Source of the DNA: an uncultured Candidatus Melainabacteria bacterium
GTDB taxonomy: Bacteria; Cyanobacteriota; Vampirovibrionia; Gastranaerophilales; Gastranaerophilaceae
Length of the DNA: 64,000 bases
Direction: 5' to 3'
Assembly: GCA_934726055.1 (NCBI GenBank)
Contig: CAKVCZ010000003.1
Span: 62,001-126,000 of the forward strand
This document shows positions 36,175-44,879 of this stretch, piece by piece. Within the stretch, counting starts at the first letter, position 1. The number at the start of each line of letters is the position of its first letter. The notes under the pieces were generated by a model. It made no database searches, had not been told where the DNA came from, and was given only the letters and a program-made list of their open reading frames with translations. A program made the translations under genes and the position numbers.

Positions 36175-37914
36175 GTGAGAAAAAAGTCAGAAAAAGTTGA
36201 AAAAGTTAAAGATTTTGATAAACGCTTAGGTTGTTGGCAGGTTGCATTTGCTATATTTGCAATTGGGCTTATCGTTCATTTGTTTTTTATTCAGGTAGTT
36301 GATTTAAAAAAATTGCGTTTAAAGGCTAAAAAACAAAGAAGTGCACAATCTTTTGTAATGCGTGGAGATATATATGATAGAAATGGAATAAAGCTTGCTT
36401 CAGACAAAATTTTATTTGATGTCTATGCAAGAACTCCTGATTATGAGCATACACCTGAAGAATTGGCAAATATGCTTGCTCCTATTTTAAAAATTCCCAA
36501 ATCTACTCTTGTTCAAAAGTTAAAAAGAAAAGATATTATGATATCTCTGAAAAAAAATGTTGATAGACAAACCAGAGATGAAATTGCAAAATTACACTTA
36601 AGAGAAATTCCTATGGATAAAAAAACAACAAGAGTTTATCCGCAAGGGGCATTAGCTGCACATGTTTTAGGTTACTATAATTTTGATGCTGATATTTCCG
36701 CAGGTATTGAAAAAACCGCAAAAGATAAATTAGAGCTTGTAGATGGTAATGTTTCTATCGAAAGAACACCAAAGGGCGACATTATATATGATGTTAATAC
36801 TGATCCTCTGGCAACAACACGTCCGATGAAAGGTGAAGATATCACGTTAACAATTGATACAGCCATACAGCATGTTTGCGAACAAGAATTATTGAAGGTA
36901 GTAACAAAAACGAAAGCTTTAAGAGGAACGGTAATTGTTGTAAATCCTAAAAATGGAGAAATTTTAGCATACGCAGTATATCCGTATTATGATCCAAATA
37001 ATTTTAAGAAAGCAACATATAAACAGATAAAAAACTGGCCGTTAACAGACGTATTTCCACCCGGTTCTACATTTAAGGTTATAACAGTTGCATCAGCAAT
37101 GGATTTGGGTAAAATTAACCCAAGTACAAAAATTAATGATACCGGTAAAATAAAAGTAGGTTGGTGGGACATTGAAAATTATGATTACAAAATCCGACCT
37201 AATCCGGGTTGGATAACTTTAGAGTATTTGTTTGAACACTCAAGTAATGTTGCCTCGGTAAAAGTTGCTCAGATGATGACTTCAAAAGAATTCTATGATA
37301 TGCTTAAAAAATTTGGCATAGGTGCAATTACGGGAATTGATTTACCGGGGGAATCAAGAGGTATTTTAAAGCCTGCTAATAAATGGGATTCTTCTGACCA
37401 TGCTTCAATGGGATATGGTTACGGTGCATCTGTTACCGCAATTCAGATGGTTGAGGCTGTTTCTGCACTTGCAAATAACGGAGTTAGAGTTACTCCACAT
37501 ATTATAAAATATTCACAAGAAGAAGCGGATGCAAAAATCCATTATACACAGGTTTTGAAACCGGAAACGGCTAAAAATGTTACCAAAATTTTGATGGAAA
37601 GTATAAATCAAGGTAAATCTCCAATTAAAATGGAAAAATATAATGTTGCTGCAAAAACAGGTACATCCAAAAAACCAAAAGAGGATGGCAGTGGTTATAC
37701 TAGCAAGTATTATACATCAATTGTTGGGTATTTACCTGCAACTGATCCTGAAATCTTGATTTATGTTATGGTTGATTCTGCTCAGGGTGGAAACGTTTGG
37801 GGTAGTACAATTGCAGCTCCTATTTTTAAGGAAATATCTTCTCAAGTTGCAAGAATTATGAATTTGAAACCTGATAAAAATGTAGGTAGTATAGATTTGA
37901 ATAAAAAATCATAA
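36175..37914 (+). CDS. ftsI: Class B penicillin-binding protein, septal transpeptidase FtsI type
   Basis: 579 residues. One N-terminal membrane helix (about 20-43), a pedestal domain starting at RGDIYDRNG, then the transpeptidase domain with all three active-site motifs: S298-T-F-K301, S356-S-N358 and K494-T-G. It crosslinks peptidoglycan at the septum. The C-terminus is short, without PASTA domains. The start is GTG 36175, with GGGAAG upstream. It lies between the FtsL-like gene and murE, as expected for ftsI. Confidence 0.94.
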   Translation: MRKKSEKVEKVKDFDKRLGCWQVAFAIFAIGLIVHLFFIQVVDLKKLRLKAKKQRSAQSFVMRGDIYDRNGIKLASDKILFDVYARTPDYEHTPEELANMLAPILKIPKSTLVQKLKRKDIMISLKKNVDRQTRDEIAKLHLREIPMDKKTTRVYPQGALAAHVLGYYNFDADISAGIEKTAKDKLELVDGNVSIERTPKGDIIYDVNTDPLATTRPMKGEDITLTIDTAIQHVCEQELLKVVTKTKALRGTVIVVNPKNGEILAYAVYPYYDPNNFKKATYKQIKNWPLTDVFPPGSTFKVITVASAMDLGKINPSTKINDTGKIKVGWWDIENYDYKIRPNPGWITLEYLFEHSSNVASVKVAQMMTSKEFYDMLKKFGIGAITGIDLPGESRGILKPANKWDSSDHASMGYGYGASVTAIQMVEAVSALANNGVRVTPHIIKYSQEEADAKIHYTQVLKPETAKNVTKILMESINQGKSPIKMEKYNVAAKTGTSKKPKEDGSGYTSKYYTSIVGYLPATDPEILIYVMVDSAQGGNVWGSTIAAPIFKEISSQVARIMNLKPDKNVGSIDLNKKS

Positions 37915-37925
37915 AGGATAATATA

Positions 37926-39383
37926 ATGAAATTAGAAGAATTAATTGCAAATATTGACTGTGAAAGAGTAAATTTTAAAAATGTAGATGTAACAGGTCTT
38001 TCTTATAATTCAAAAACGACTAAAAAAGGTGATATATTTATTTGTTTGGTGGGTGAATATACTGACGGGCATAAGTATATTCAATCAGCACAAGAAAATG
38101 GAGCGGTTGCTCTATTCACAGAAAGACAAGTAGATTCTGATTTGCCACAAATTATTGTAAAATCTACTAGACATCAAATTGCTGACATAGCTGATAAATT
38201 CTATAACTCTCCGTCAAAAGAATTGAATTTAATAGGGGTTACAGGAACTAACGGCAAGACAACAGTTACTCACCTAATTCAAAAAATATTCGAAAGTGTT
38301 AATCAAAAATGTGCATTGATAGGAACTTTAGGTTATAAGTTATCATCAGAAGACACTTATAAAGAAGCAAAGCATACGACTCCTCAAGCACCTGAATTGC
38401 AAAGAGTTTTAAGACAAATTAAAACGGAAAATAAAATTGATAATGTTGCAATGGAAGTAAGTTCGCATTCATTGGAACAACGCAGAGTCGGAAATTGTGA
38501 TTTTAAAGGTGCTGTAATTACAAATTTGACACAAGATCATCTAGATTATCATATTACAATGGATAATTATTTTGATGCAAAAGCTATACTTTTTAAAAAT
38601 TTAAAAGAAGGAAACTTTGCTGTATTAAATGCAGATGATGCTTATGCAGAAAGATTTAAAAATGTTGTTCCTAAAGGAGTAAGGGTTTTAACTTACGGTA
38701 TAAAAAATCAAGCTGATGTAATGGCAAAAGATATTAAATTTACGGGTGATGGTGCACAATTTATATTAAAAACAAAAGATGAAGAATTTGCAGTATCACT
38801 TCACATGAATGGTGTTTTCAGTGTTTATAACGTACTTGCGGCACTTACAACTGCAAAATCTCAAGGTTTTGATATAAAAATGGCGGCAAAGGCATTGGAA
38901 AATGTTAAAGGTGTTGCAGGAAGATTTGAAATTGTACACAAAAATCCGATAGTCATTGTCGATTATGCTCATACTCCTGATGGATTGGAAAATGTTTTAA
39001 AAGCGGGCAGAGAAATTACACAAAAAGGTGCAAATTTAATTTGTTTATTTGGTTGTGGTGGAGATAGAGATGCAACAAAACGACCAAAGATGGGAGAAAT
39101 AGCTGAAAAATTGGCTGACAAAATAGTTGTAACAAGTGATAATCCACGAAGTGAAAATCCAGAACAAATAATTTTTGATATAATGGCAGGAATTAAATCT
39201 GTTGATACGGATAAAGTTATTGTTGAAAGCGATAGAGGAAAAGCAATAGAACTTTTGAAAAATATTTCAAATGAACGTGATGTTATAATTATTGCCGGTA
39301 AAGGTCATGAAGATTATCAAATTTTAAAAGATAAAACTATTCATTTTGATGATAGAGAACAGGCAAAAAAGGTTTTTGGCTAA
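37926..39383 (+). CDS. murE: UDP-MurNAc-tripeptide synthetase MurE, meso-DAP type
   Basis: 485 residues. A cytoplasmic ligase that adds the third amino acid to UDP-MurNAc-L-Ala-D-Glu with ATP. The P-loop GTNGKTT is at residues 107-113, and the metal/carbamoyl-lysine region and H-x-LEQ-x-R (SSHSLEQRRVG) are present. The specificity motif DNPR at 405-408 indicates meso-diaminopimelate rather than lysine, consistent with a Gram-negative-type wall. It follows ftsI by 11 bp and abuts the next gene directly. Confidence 0.97.
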   Translation: MKLEELIANIDCERVNFKNVDVTGLSYNSKTTKKGDIFICLVGEYTDGHKYIQSAQENGAVALFTERQVDSDLPQIIVKSTRHQIADIADKFYNSPSKELNLIGVTGTNGKTTVTHLIQKIFESVNQKCALIGTLGYKLSSEDTYKEAKHTTPQAPELQRVLRQIKTENKIDNVAMEVSSHSLEQRRVGNCDFKGAVITNLTQDHLDYHITMDNYFDAKAILFKNLKEGNFAVLNADDAYAERFKNVVPKGVRVLTYGIKNQADVMAKDIKFTGDGAQFILKTKDEEFAVSLHMNGVFSVYNVLAALTTAKSQGFDIKMAAKALENVKGVAGRFEIVHKNPIVIVDYAHTPDGLENVLKAGREITQKGANLICLFGCGGDRDATKRPKMGEIAEKLADKIVVTSDNPRSENPEQIIFDIMAGIKSVDTDKVIVESDRGKAIELLKNISNERDVIIIAGKGHEDYQILKDKTIHFDDREQAKKVFG

Positions 39384-40343
39384 ATGCTTGATAATGGTAT
39401 TATAAAATCTAAATTATTGATAGAACAGCATTTTCATGGTGCGTATGGTGTAGATTTTGCCAAATGTAGTGTTGAAGAAGTGTTAGAGTTGTCTAAAAAA
39501 CTTATTGCAAATGGAATTGGCGGATTTTTTCCAACTCTCGCAACGGATAGTATTGAAAATATAAAAAAACAAATACAAGTTTTTAAAAAAGCAAAAGAAA
39601 AGCAAACTTCAGAAATGGCATGTCTTTTAGGTATTCATCTCGAAGGTATTTTTTTAAATCCTTTAAAAAAGGGAATTCATGATGAAAATCAGTTTTTAGA
39701 ATTAACTGTTAAAAATTTTCAAAAAATTGAAGATGATTTTATAAAAATAGTAACGCTTGCACCAGAGTTAGATAAAAATTTAAAATTTACAAAATATTTG
39801 AAAGAAAAAGGAATAAAAGTCCAAGCAGGGCACTGTGTAGGTTCGGATTTAACTTTATGTGATGGGGTTACACATCTTTTTAATGCGATGAGTCCGATTA
39901 CTCATAGAGATGGTTCAACTTCACTTTCTGCTCTTGTTAGTGATAATTTATATACTGAAATTATTGCTGATGGTGTTCATTTAAGTGATGATATTATAAA
40001 TTTAGTTTTAAAATCAAAACCTAAAGATAAAGTTATATTAGTTTCGGATTGTTTACCAATAACTAATAGTAGTACTTCAGAGATGGATTTTTGTAATAAA
40101 AAAGTTTATTATGATGGTAAAAAAGCTACTGATAAAAATGGTGTAATTGCCGGTAGTACAACAATGTTGGATAAAATTGTAAAAAGATTAATGCAAAAAA
40201 AGATTAATGCAATTGAATTAATTGAAAATACCTATAAATATCATGATATAGAGTTAAATGGATATATTTGGTGGGATGAAAAATTTGATATAGTTGCAGT
40301 GGAAAAAGACGGGAATGTAATTTGTAGAAAAGGGAAAATTTAA
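39384..40343 (+). CDS. nagA: N-acetylglucosamine-6-phosphate deacetylase, short form
   Basis: 319 residues. It removes acetate from GlcNAc-6-P in amino-sugar recycling. Metal and catalytic motifs are present in order: HFHG, HLEGIF, GHC, HLFNAM, IADGVH and VSDC (catalytic Asp). Compared with E. coli NagA (382 residues), about 45-50 N-terminal residues of the beta-sandwich and part of the C-terminal strand region are missing, so the small domain is reduced. Its ATG follows the murE stop with no gap, placing amino-sugar recycling in the cell-wall operon. Function is likely, but the truncation leaves some doubt. Confidence 0.85.
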   Translation: MLDNGIIKSKLLIEQHFHGAYGVDFAKCSVEEVLELSKKLIANGIGGFFPTLATDSIENIKKQIQVFKKAKEKQTSEMACLLGIHLEGIFLNPLKKGIHDENQFLELTVKNFQKIEDDFIKIVTLAPELDKNLKFTKYLKEKGIKVQAGHCVGSDLTLCDGVTHLFNAMSPITHRDGSTSLSALVSDNLYTEIIADGVHLSDDIINLVLKSKPKDKVILVSDCLPITNSSTSEMDFCNKKVYYDGKKATDKNGVIAGSTTMLDKIVKRLMQKKINAIELIENTYKYHDIELNGYIWWDEKFDIVAVEKDGNVICRKGKI

Positions 40344-40344
40344 A

Positions 40345-40608
40345 ATGACAAACAATAATGAAAATATTTCAAATAGAATTAGTGCTGCGGTCAATGTTAA
40401 TGCGACAAAAAATCATTCCGGCATTGTTCCTCCTCAACTGAAAAAGGTTTATTATTGTATGTTTTTTTCAATAATGATAGTTTCTTTTTCTTTAATATAT
40501 TGGCTATGCAACTATACAGCAATTAGAGAAACTTTTCAAATTATATTAATGGCAGGGTTTTCGGTTTTTCTAGCAGAGTATGTATCAAGAAGATATTTGA
40601 AATTTTAG
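40345..40608 (+). CDS. Small two-helix membrane protein
   Basis: 87 residues, no recognised family. An Asn/Ser-rich N-terminus of about 35 residues is followed by two membrane helices (FFSIMIVSFSLIYWL and IILMAGFSVFLAEYV) and a basic end. It starts one base after the nagA stop, so it is the last gene of the cell-wall run, before a strong terminator about 100 bp further on. Confidence 0.65.
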   Translation: MTNNNENISNRISAAVNVNATKNHSGIVPPQLKKVYYCMFFSIMIVSFSLIYWLCNYTAIRETFQIILMAGFSVFLAEYVSRRYLKF

Positions 40609-40705
40609 ATATAATTTTCTTTGTTGTTATAAAAATGATATATTTCCGGAAAATGTTCCCATTTAGCTGAAAATTGGAAATGGGGTAGTTGTGAGTAAAA
40701 AGCTT

Positions 40706-40744
40706 AAAAAAGCGGGCATATTAATTGATATGCCCGCTTTTATA
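40706..40744. terminator. Strong intrinsic terminator, bidirectional
   Basis: Fourteen-base perfect stem AAAAGCGGGCATAT/ATATGCCCGCTTTT with a six-base loop, between the cell-wall operon and the convergent minus-strand operon. Confidence 0.93.
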
Positions 40745-40762
40745 TTATGTAAACTTTCAAAA

Positions 40763-41050
40763 TTATTTGTTTAGAGCATCTTTTAGAGCTTTTTCAAGTA
40801 CTTCAATTTTTGATTCCAAAACCTTGACTTTTGAATCACTTTCATCTGATGATATAGAATTCTTTTCCAGTTCTCGTTTGTAGCTTTTTAATTTTCTTGA
40901 AACATCCAATACATAAGATAAAACAAACAAAATACCTGTTATAAAGCTTGAACAAGCTAGAATTGCAGATCCATAATCATGTAATCTCCAACAAAAATAA
41001 GCTATTGTGCATAAAAATAATACTGAAACTAATCTTAAAAATATAATCAT
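40763..41050 (-). CDS. Small membrane protein with coiled-coil tail
   Basis: 95 residues. Two membrane helices (about 5-20 and 30-50) are followed by a charged coiled coil (KVKVLESKIEVLEKALKDAL). Its ATG overlaps the stop of the pseudouridine synthase gene by four bases (ATGA), so translation is coupled. It is the last gene of the operon. No function can be assigned. Confidence 0.65.
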   Translation of the reverse strand: MIIFLRLVSVLFLCTIAYFCWRLHDYGSAILACSSFITGILFVLSYVLDVSRKLKSYKRELEKNSISSDESDSKVKVLESKIEVLEKALKDALNK

Positions 41051-41955
41051 TTTTGACTCCTTAAATATTTTAGTACTTTTTCAATTTTTTCGTCAGGTTC
41101 GATTTCCAGTTTTATTATCTCATCAGAATTAGGTTTTGTAAACTCTAATTTGTATGCTTGTAAAACTTGTTCTTGAGTTTTAACTTTTTCCGGTCTTGCA
41201 CCATACAGCGTATCATTAAAAATAGGAGTTCTAAAATAGCTCAAATGTACTCGTATTTGGTGAGTTCTACCTGTTTTGAGATTCAATTCCAGATAGGTCG
41301 CGTTTTTGAACCTTTCAAGAACTTTATATTCTGTTATACTTGGTTTTCCTCCTTCTACGACAGCCATTTTGTGTGGTTGAGTTGGATGTCTGCCAATTGG
41401 AAGATTAATAACTCCGCTTTCATCCTTAACAGAACCTTTGACAATTGCTAAATATTTTTTTATTGCCGTTTTATTTTTAATTTGTTCTGCTAAAAATTCA
41501 TGAGTTTGATTATTTTTTGCAACCATTAGAAGTCCTGATGTGTTTCTGTCTAATCTGTGCAAAATTCCACGTCTGAATTCTCCGTTTATATCTGACAAAT
41601 TATTTCCATATTTGTATAATAATGCATTTACAAGTGTGTTCTCGCGTTCTATTGTGGTTGGATGAGTAAGCATTCCTGAAGGTTTATTTACAACGAGCAT
41701 GTTTTCATCTTCATAGATAATGTCAAGAGGTATATTTTGTGCAGGTATTTCAACTTCATTTGTTTCTTGGGGGTCAAATTCAATAAAATCACCTTCATGA
41801 AGTTTATGCGAAGGTTTTTTAACTTCTCCGTTAATAAGAACTTTTCCATTTTTTATAGCACTTTGAATTTTAGATCTTGATATATCGTTAATCAGATTTG
41901 CAAGATATGCATCAAGTCTAATATTTTCATCATTTTCATCTATTAAAAATTTCAT
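41047..41955 (-). CDS. rluD: RluD-family 23S rRNA/RNA pseudouridine synthase
   Basis: 302 residues. The N-terminal S4 RNA-binding domain (about 13-60, RLDAYLAN to LINGEVKKPSHKLHEGD) is followed by the catalytic domain with HRLDRNTSG, catalytic Asp at 136, and LKTGRTHQIRVHLS near the C-terminus. It isomerises uridine to pseudouridine, probably in helix 69 of 23S rRNA for the RluD branch; RluC-like specificity cannot be excluded. It overlaps lspA by four bases. The pairing lspA-rluD is common in bacteria. Confidence 0.93.
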   Translation of the reverse strand: MKFLIDENDENIRLDAYLANLINDISRSKIQSAIKNGKVLINGEVKKPSHKLHEGDFIEFDPQETNEVEIPAQNIPLDIIYEDENMLVVNKPSGMLTHPTTIERENTLVNALLYKYGNNLSDINGEFRRGILHRLDRNTSGLLMVAKNNQTHEFLAEQIKNKTAIKKYLAIVKGSVKDESGVINLPIGRHPTQPHKMAVVEGGKPSITEYKVLERFKNATYLELNLKTGRTHQIRVHLSYFRTPIFNDTLYGARPEKVKTQEQVLQAYKLEFTKPNSDEIIKLEIEPDEKIEKVLKYLRSQK

Positions 41956-42443
41956 AACTGACTTAATTGTGCTTTCTTTAACAATGAAATAATTACAACA
42001 AGAATACCAATATTTATGGCAATATCAGATAAATTAAACACAGGGAAATTGATAAACTTTAAATCAAAATAATCAACTACATATCCAAATTGAATTCTTT
42101 GAAGTAAATTACAAAAAATTCCTGACATAATCATATCAAGCCAAAAAATTCCATAAAAAGACATTGTGTTTGCATGTTTTATCACAAAAGCAAATAAAGC
42201 AACGAGAATTGTTACAGAAATTGCTATTATAGCAAACGGATACTGGCTTAAAATGCTAAAAGCTGCTCCGCTGTTTTTTATATATGTCAATTTTAATACA
42301 GGGTTTTCAAAAAGCAGTCCGCTATCGTAATTTTCAATAATAAAATCCGAAAGATATATGTTTGCAAAAACAAAAACTGCAAAAGTTAAAAACAAATATG
42401 CTATTTTACTAGAATAGCTTTGAGACTGTTTTTTTCGTGTCAT
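41952..42443 (-). CDS. lspA: Lipoprotein signal peptidase
   Basis: 163 residues, four membrane helices. It cleaves prolipoproteins before the lipidated Cys in the inner membrane. The signature NSGAAFS is intact, and the two catalytic Asp lie in GYVVDYFD and FNLSDIAIN. Its start overlaps the 3' end of the upstream NTF2-like gene by 35 bp and its stop overlaps rluD by 4 bp, so these genes are tightly packed. The oligopeptide-binding lipoprotein at 9179-11020 is a likely substrate. Confidence 0.96.
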   Translation of the reverse strand: MTRKKQSQSYSSKIAYLFLTFAVFVFANIYLSDFIIENYDSGLLFENPVLKLTYIKNSGAAFSILSQYPFAIIAISVTILVALFAFVIKHANTMSFYGIFWLDMIMSGIFCNLLQRIQFGYVVDYFDLKFINFPVFNLSDIAINIGILVVIISLLKKAQLSQL

Positions 42444-43332
42444 TTTGCTTTACCTTTGAAAAATCTTTTGTCGGAATAATATTTGTTCTTGTAATTACAT
42501 ATCCTAAACCGGTTACCATAAGTTTAATTTCATTGTTTTTTGCAACATTAGCTCTTGTAATTCCAACAGAGGCTACTGTGTATTCATTAAAGTTGTTTTT
42601 ATTAGCTTTAAAAACCCTTTCTAACATGCCGTCTTTAGGAAGTTTTCTAAATACTTCTTCTGCATTAATTTGTGGATATGTAATTTTTTCTTGACCGATT
42701 GATGCAATTGCAATCATTCCCGGTTTATTTAATTTTATACTTAGTGTTGCTGTATATTCTTTTCCGGCGTTTACGATTTGTGGAACAATTAAATCCATTT
42801 GTATTTGATTAGCTTCACCATAAGTCAAAACAGTTTTTTCATTTGTAATGCTATCAGAAGTGATTAACCATTTGTTACCAACTTTTTCAAGATAATATAT
42901 ACAATTTGATTCGCTGCTTAATGAGCCGTTAACATCATTTTCATTAACTTTTTCTTTTGCTGTTGCCTTTGCGTATTCAGTAACATATACAATAGCAGTA
43001 TTTCCAACAATGTCTATTTTTTGGATAACAGTTTTGTATTTGATATCAGGATACATTTTCCATGTTTTGTCGATTAAATCACTGTAAATCGTTTTATCAA
43101 AACCGTCTGCGTTGTAATAATTATCAGAATATAGAGAAAGTAATCCTTCTTTATCGTATTTTTTAGTATATTCCGATTGCATTTTGATAGTATTTCTAAT
43201 TTCACTGTCAAGAACTCTCAAATGTTGTGTAGGTTGTTTTACAACAGTCTTAAAAGAGTTATTTCTATGTGCTGCAAAAGCAGTAGGTGTAAGCATTATA
43301 GCTATTAAAATTGTTAAAATAAGTTTTTTCAT
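42409..43332 (-). CDS. Exported protein with NTF2-like domain
   Basis: 307 residues with a Sec signal peptide (MKKLILTILIAIMLTPTAFA). Residues about 45-165 look like an NTF2-like cone (helix with EYTKKYDKEGLLSLYSDNY, then IDIVGNTAIVYVTEYAKA and YYLEKVGNKWLITSDS). A second beta-rich domain follows (about 180-300). No Shine-Dalgarno sequence is visible; TATAAT ends exactly six bases before the ATG. It overlaps lspA by 35 bp. The role is unknown; domain identification is by pattern only. Confidence 0.72.
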   Translation of the reverse strand: MKKLILTILIAIMLTPTAFAAHRNNSFKTVVKQPTQHLRVLDSEIRNTIKMQSEYTKKYDKEGLLSLYSDNYYNADGFDKTIYSDLIDKTWKMYPDIKYKTVIQKIDIVGNTAIVYVTEYAKATAKEKVNENDVNGSLSSESNCIYYLEKVGNKWLITSDSITNEKTVLTYGEANQIQMDLIVPQIVNAGKEYTATLSIKLNKPGMIAIASIGQEKITYPQINAEEVFRKLPKDGMLERVFKANKNNFNEYTVASVGITRANVAKNNEIKLMVTGLGYVITRTNIIPTKDFSKVKQNDTKKTVSKLF

Positions 43333-43338
43333 ATTTTT

Positions 43339-43367
43339 ATTATACCTTAAACATCTAAATTTGACAT
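43339..43367 (-). promoter_or_regulatory. Promoter of the NTF2-like gene, leaderless geometry
   Basis: On the minus strand: ATGTCA, 17 bases, TATAAT, six bases, ATG. The -35 box lies inside the last codons of fliI. Confidence 0.6.
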
Positions 43368-44696
43368 CATTTCAATAAGAGTATTAATTGTTGTATCCAT
43401 GCTAACAACGTCTGTTGTTCTCTGTTGCAGAAATCCATTGATTTGTGGCATCATTTGAATTGCAATATCTAAGTTTGGATTTGAACCTTCTTGGTACATG
43501 CCTACATCAATTAAGTCTTTATTTTCTCTGTATAGAGCAAGTAATTTACGCATTTTTCCGGCAGCTGCTTTATGTTCTGGTGATGCGATTGCACTCATCA
43601 AACGGGAAATACTTCCCAGAACATCAATTGCAGGATAATGATTAGCTTCTGCAACCTTTCTTGATAAGAAAATGTGTCCGTCTGTAATACCACGCACTGT
43701 ATCTACAATAGGATCGTTAATATCATCACCTTCCATCAAGACTGTGTAAAAAGCTGTAATTGAGCCTTTTGGACTATTCCCTGCTCTTTCGAGAACTTTT
43801 TGTAACCAAGAAAATATTGATGGAGGATATCCTTTCATTGTAGGTGGCTCTCCCAAAGACAATCCTACTTCACGACCAGCCATTGCACAACGTGTAACGG
43901 TATCTGTCATTAAAAACACTTTTTTCCCTTTATCTCTAAAGTATTCACATACCGCAGTTGCAGCGAGTAAACATTTTTGACGGATTAAAGGTGGTTGGTC
44001 GCCTGTTGCACAAACCAACACGGATTTTTTCATGCCCTCAGGTCCGAGTGCATCTTCAATAAATTCTTTAACCTCACGACCACGTTCTCCTATTAGAGCA
44101 ACAACGTTTACATCTGCATCAGAATTTCTTGCAATCATACCAAGTAATGTTGATTTACCAACCCCTGAACCTGCAAAAAGTCCCATACGTTGTCCGCAGC
44201 CAAAGGTTAAACAGCTATCTATTGCTCTAACTCCGGTTGAAAACATTTCTGTGATAATAGGTCTTTCGAAAGGACTTGGCGGAGGACCTTCAATATTTCG
44301 CCATTCTGCATGTTCTAAAGGAAAAGGCTCTCCATCCATAGGATTTCCCATGGGATCTATCAATCTTCCTAAAAGAAAATCTCCAACCGGAATCATAATA
44401 GGTTGACCGGTTGATGAAACTAAACAACCTTGACCGATGCCGTTTCCATCCAAAAGTAAAAGTAATTGTGCAACTTCTCCTTTAAATGCAGCAACTTCAG
44501 CAGGTTTTTTCTCTCCTGTGTTTGTTTCAATGTAGCACAAGTCGCCAATTTTAAGTCCGGGAAGTTTTACTTCAACGGTTAAGCCCAAAAGTTTCGATAC
44601 TGTACCTTTATATTGATAAAGATTAGTTTTCTCAAGAACTTCATGTGTTTTTCTTTTTAATTCGTCAATTCTTTCTTGATCAATTTCTTCAAACAT
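43347..44696 (-). CDS. fliI: Flagellar export ATPase FliI (or related type III ATPase)
   Basis: 449 residues. The hexameric ATPase of the flagellar type III export apparatus. Walker A is AGSGVGKST at 175-183; other family blocks are GERGREVKEFIEDALG, VLVCATGDQPPL, FLMTDTVTRCAMAGREVGLS and GYPPSIFSWLQKVLERAGN. Start choice: ATG 44696, because a complete promoter (TGCACA-17-TATAAT) ends six bases before it and overlaps the 12 extra codons of the longer frame to 44732. The gene is not beside other flagellar genes here; hook genes lie 18 kb away. FliI and virulence-type ATPases are hard to separate, but the flagellar neighbours favour FliI. Confidence 0.93.
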   Translation of the reverse strand: MFEEIDQERIDELKRKTHEVLEKTNLYQYKGTVSKLLGLTVEVKLPGLKIGDLCYIETNTGEKKPAEVAAFKGEVAQLLLLLDGNGIGQGCLVSSTGQPIMIPVGDFLLGRLIDPMGNPMDGEPFPLEHAEWRNIEGPPPSPFERPIITEMFSTGVRAIDSCLTFGCGQRMGLFAGSGVGKSTLLGMIARNSDADVNVVALIGERGREVKEFIEDALGPEGMKKSVLVCATGDQPPLIRQKCLLAATAVCEYFRDKGKKVFLMTDTVTRCAMAGREVGLSLGEPPTMKGYPPSIFSWLQKVLERAGNSPKGSITAFYTVLMEGDDINDPIVDTVRGITDGHIFLSRKVAEANHYPAIDVLGSISRLMSAIASPEHKAAAGKMRKLLALYRENKDLIDVGMYQEGSNPNLDIAIQMMPQINGFLQQRTTDVVSMDTTINTLIEMMSNLDV

Positions 44697-44702
44697 ACCC
44701 AA

Positions 44703-44731
44703 ATTATACCATAATATTGGTTCTGTGTGCA
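44703..44731 (-). promoter_or_regulatory. Promoter of fliI, leaderless geometry
   Basis: Minus strand: TGCACA, 17 bases, TATAAT, six bases, ATG. This is the most complete example of the type in the window. Confidence 0.65.
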
Positions 44732-44879
44732 TATTGTTACGTTTTTTATTTAAAACAGCGAATGTATAAAATTTACGTTACAAATTACCTAAAAAAATAT
44801 ATTTAAGTTATAATTAAAAATATAAAAGAAAATAGAAGTGAAAAGGGCAAAAAGACGAAGCCCGAAGAAAGAAGGAAAA

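Noticed and set aside
44697..44732. Twelve-codon N-terminal extension of fliI up to ATG 44732.
   Set aside because: The segment is occupied by a complete promoter (TGCACA-17-TATAAT) and the residues look unlike FliI; ATG 44696 is better.
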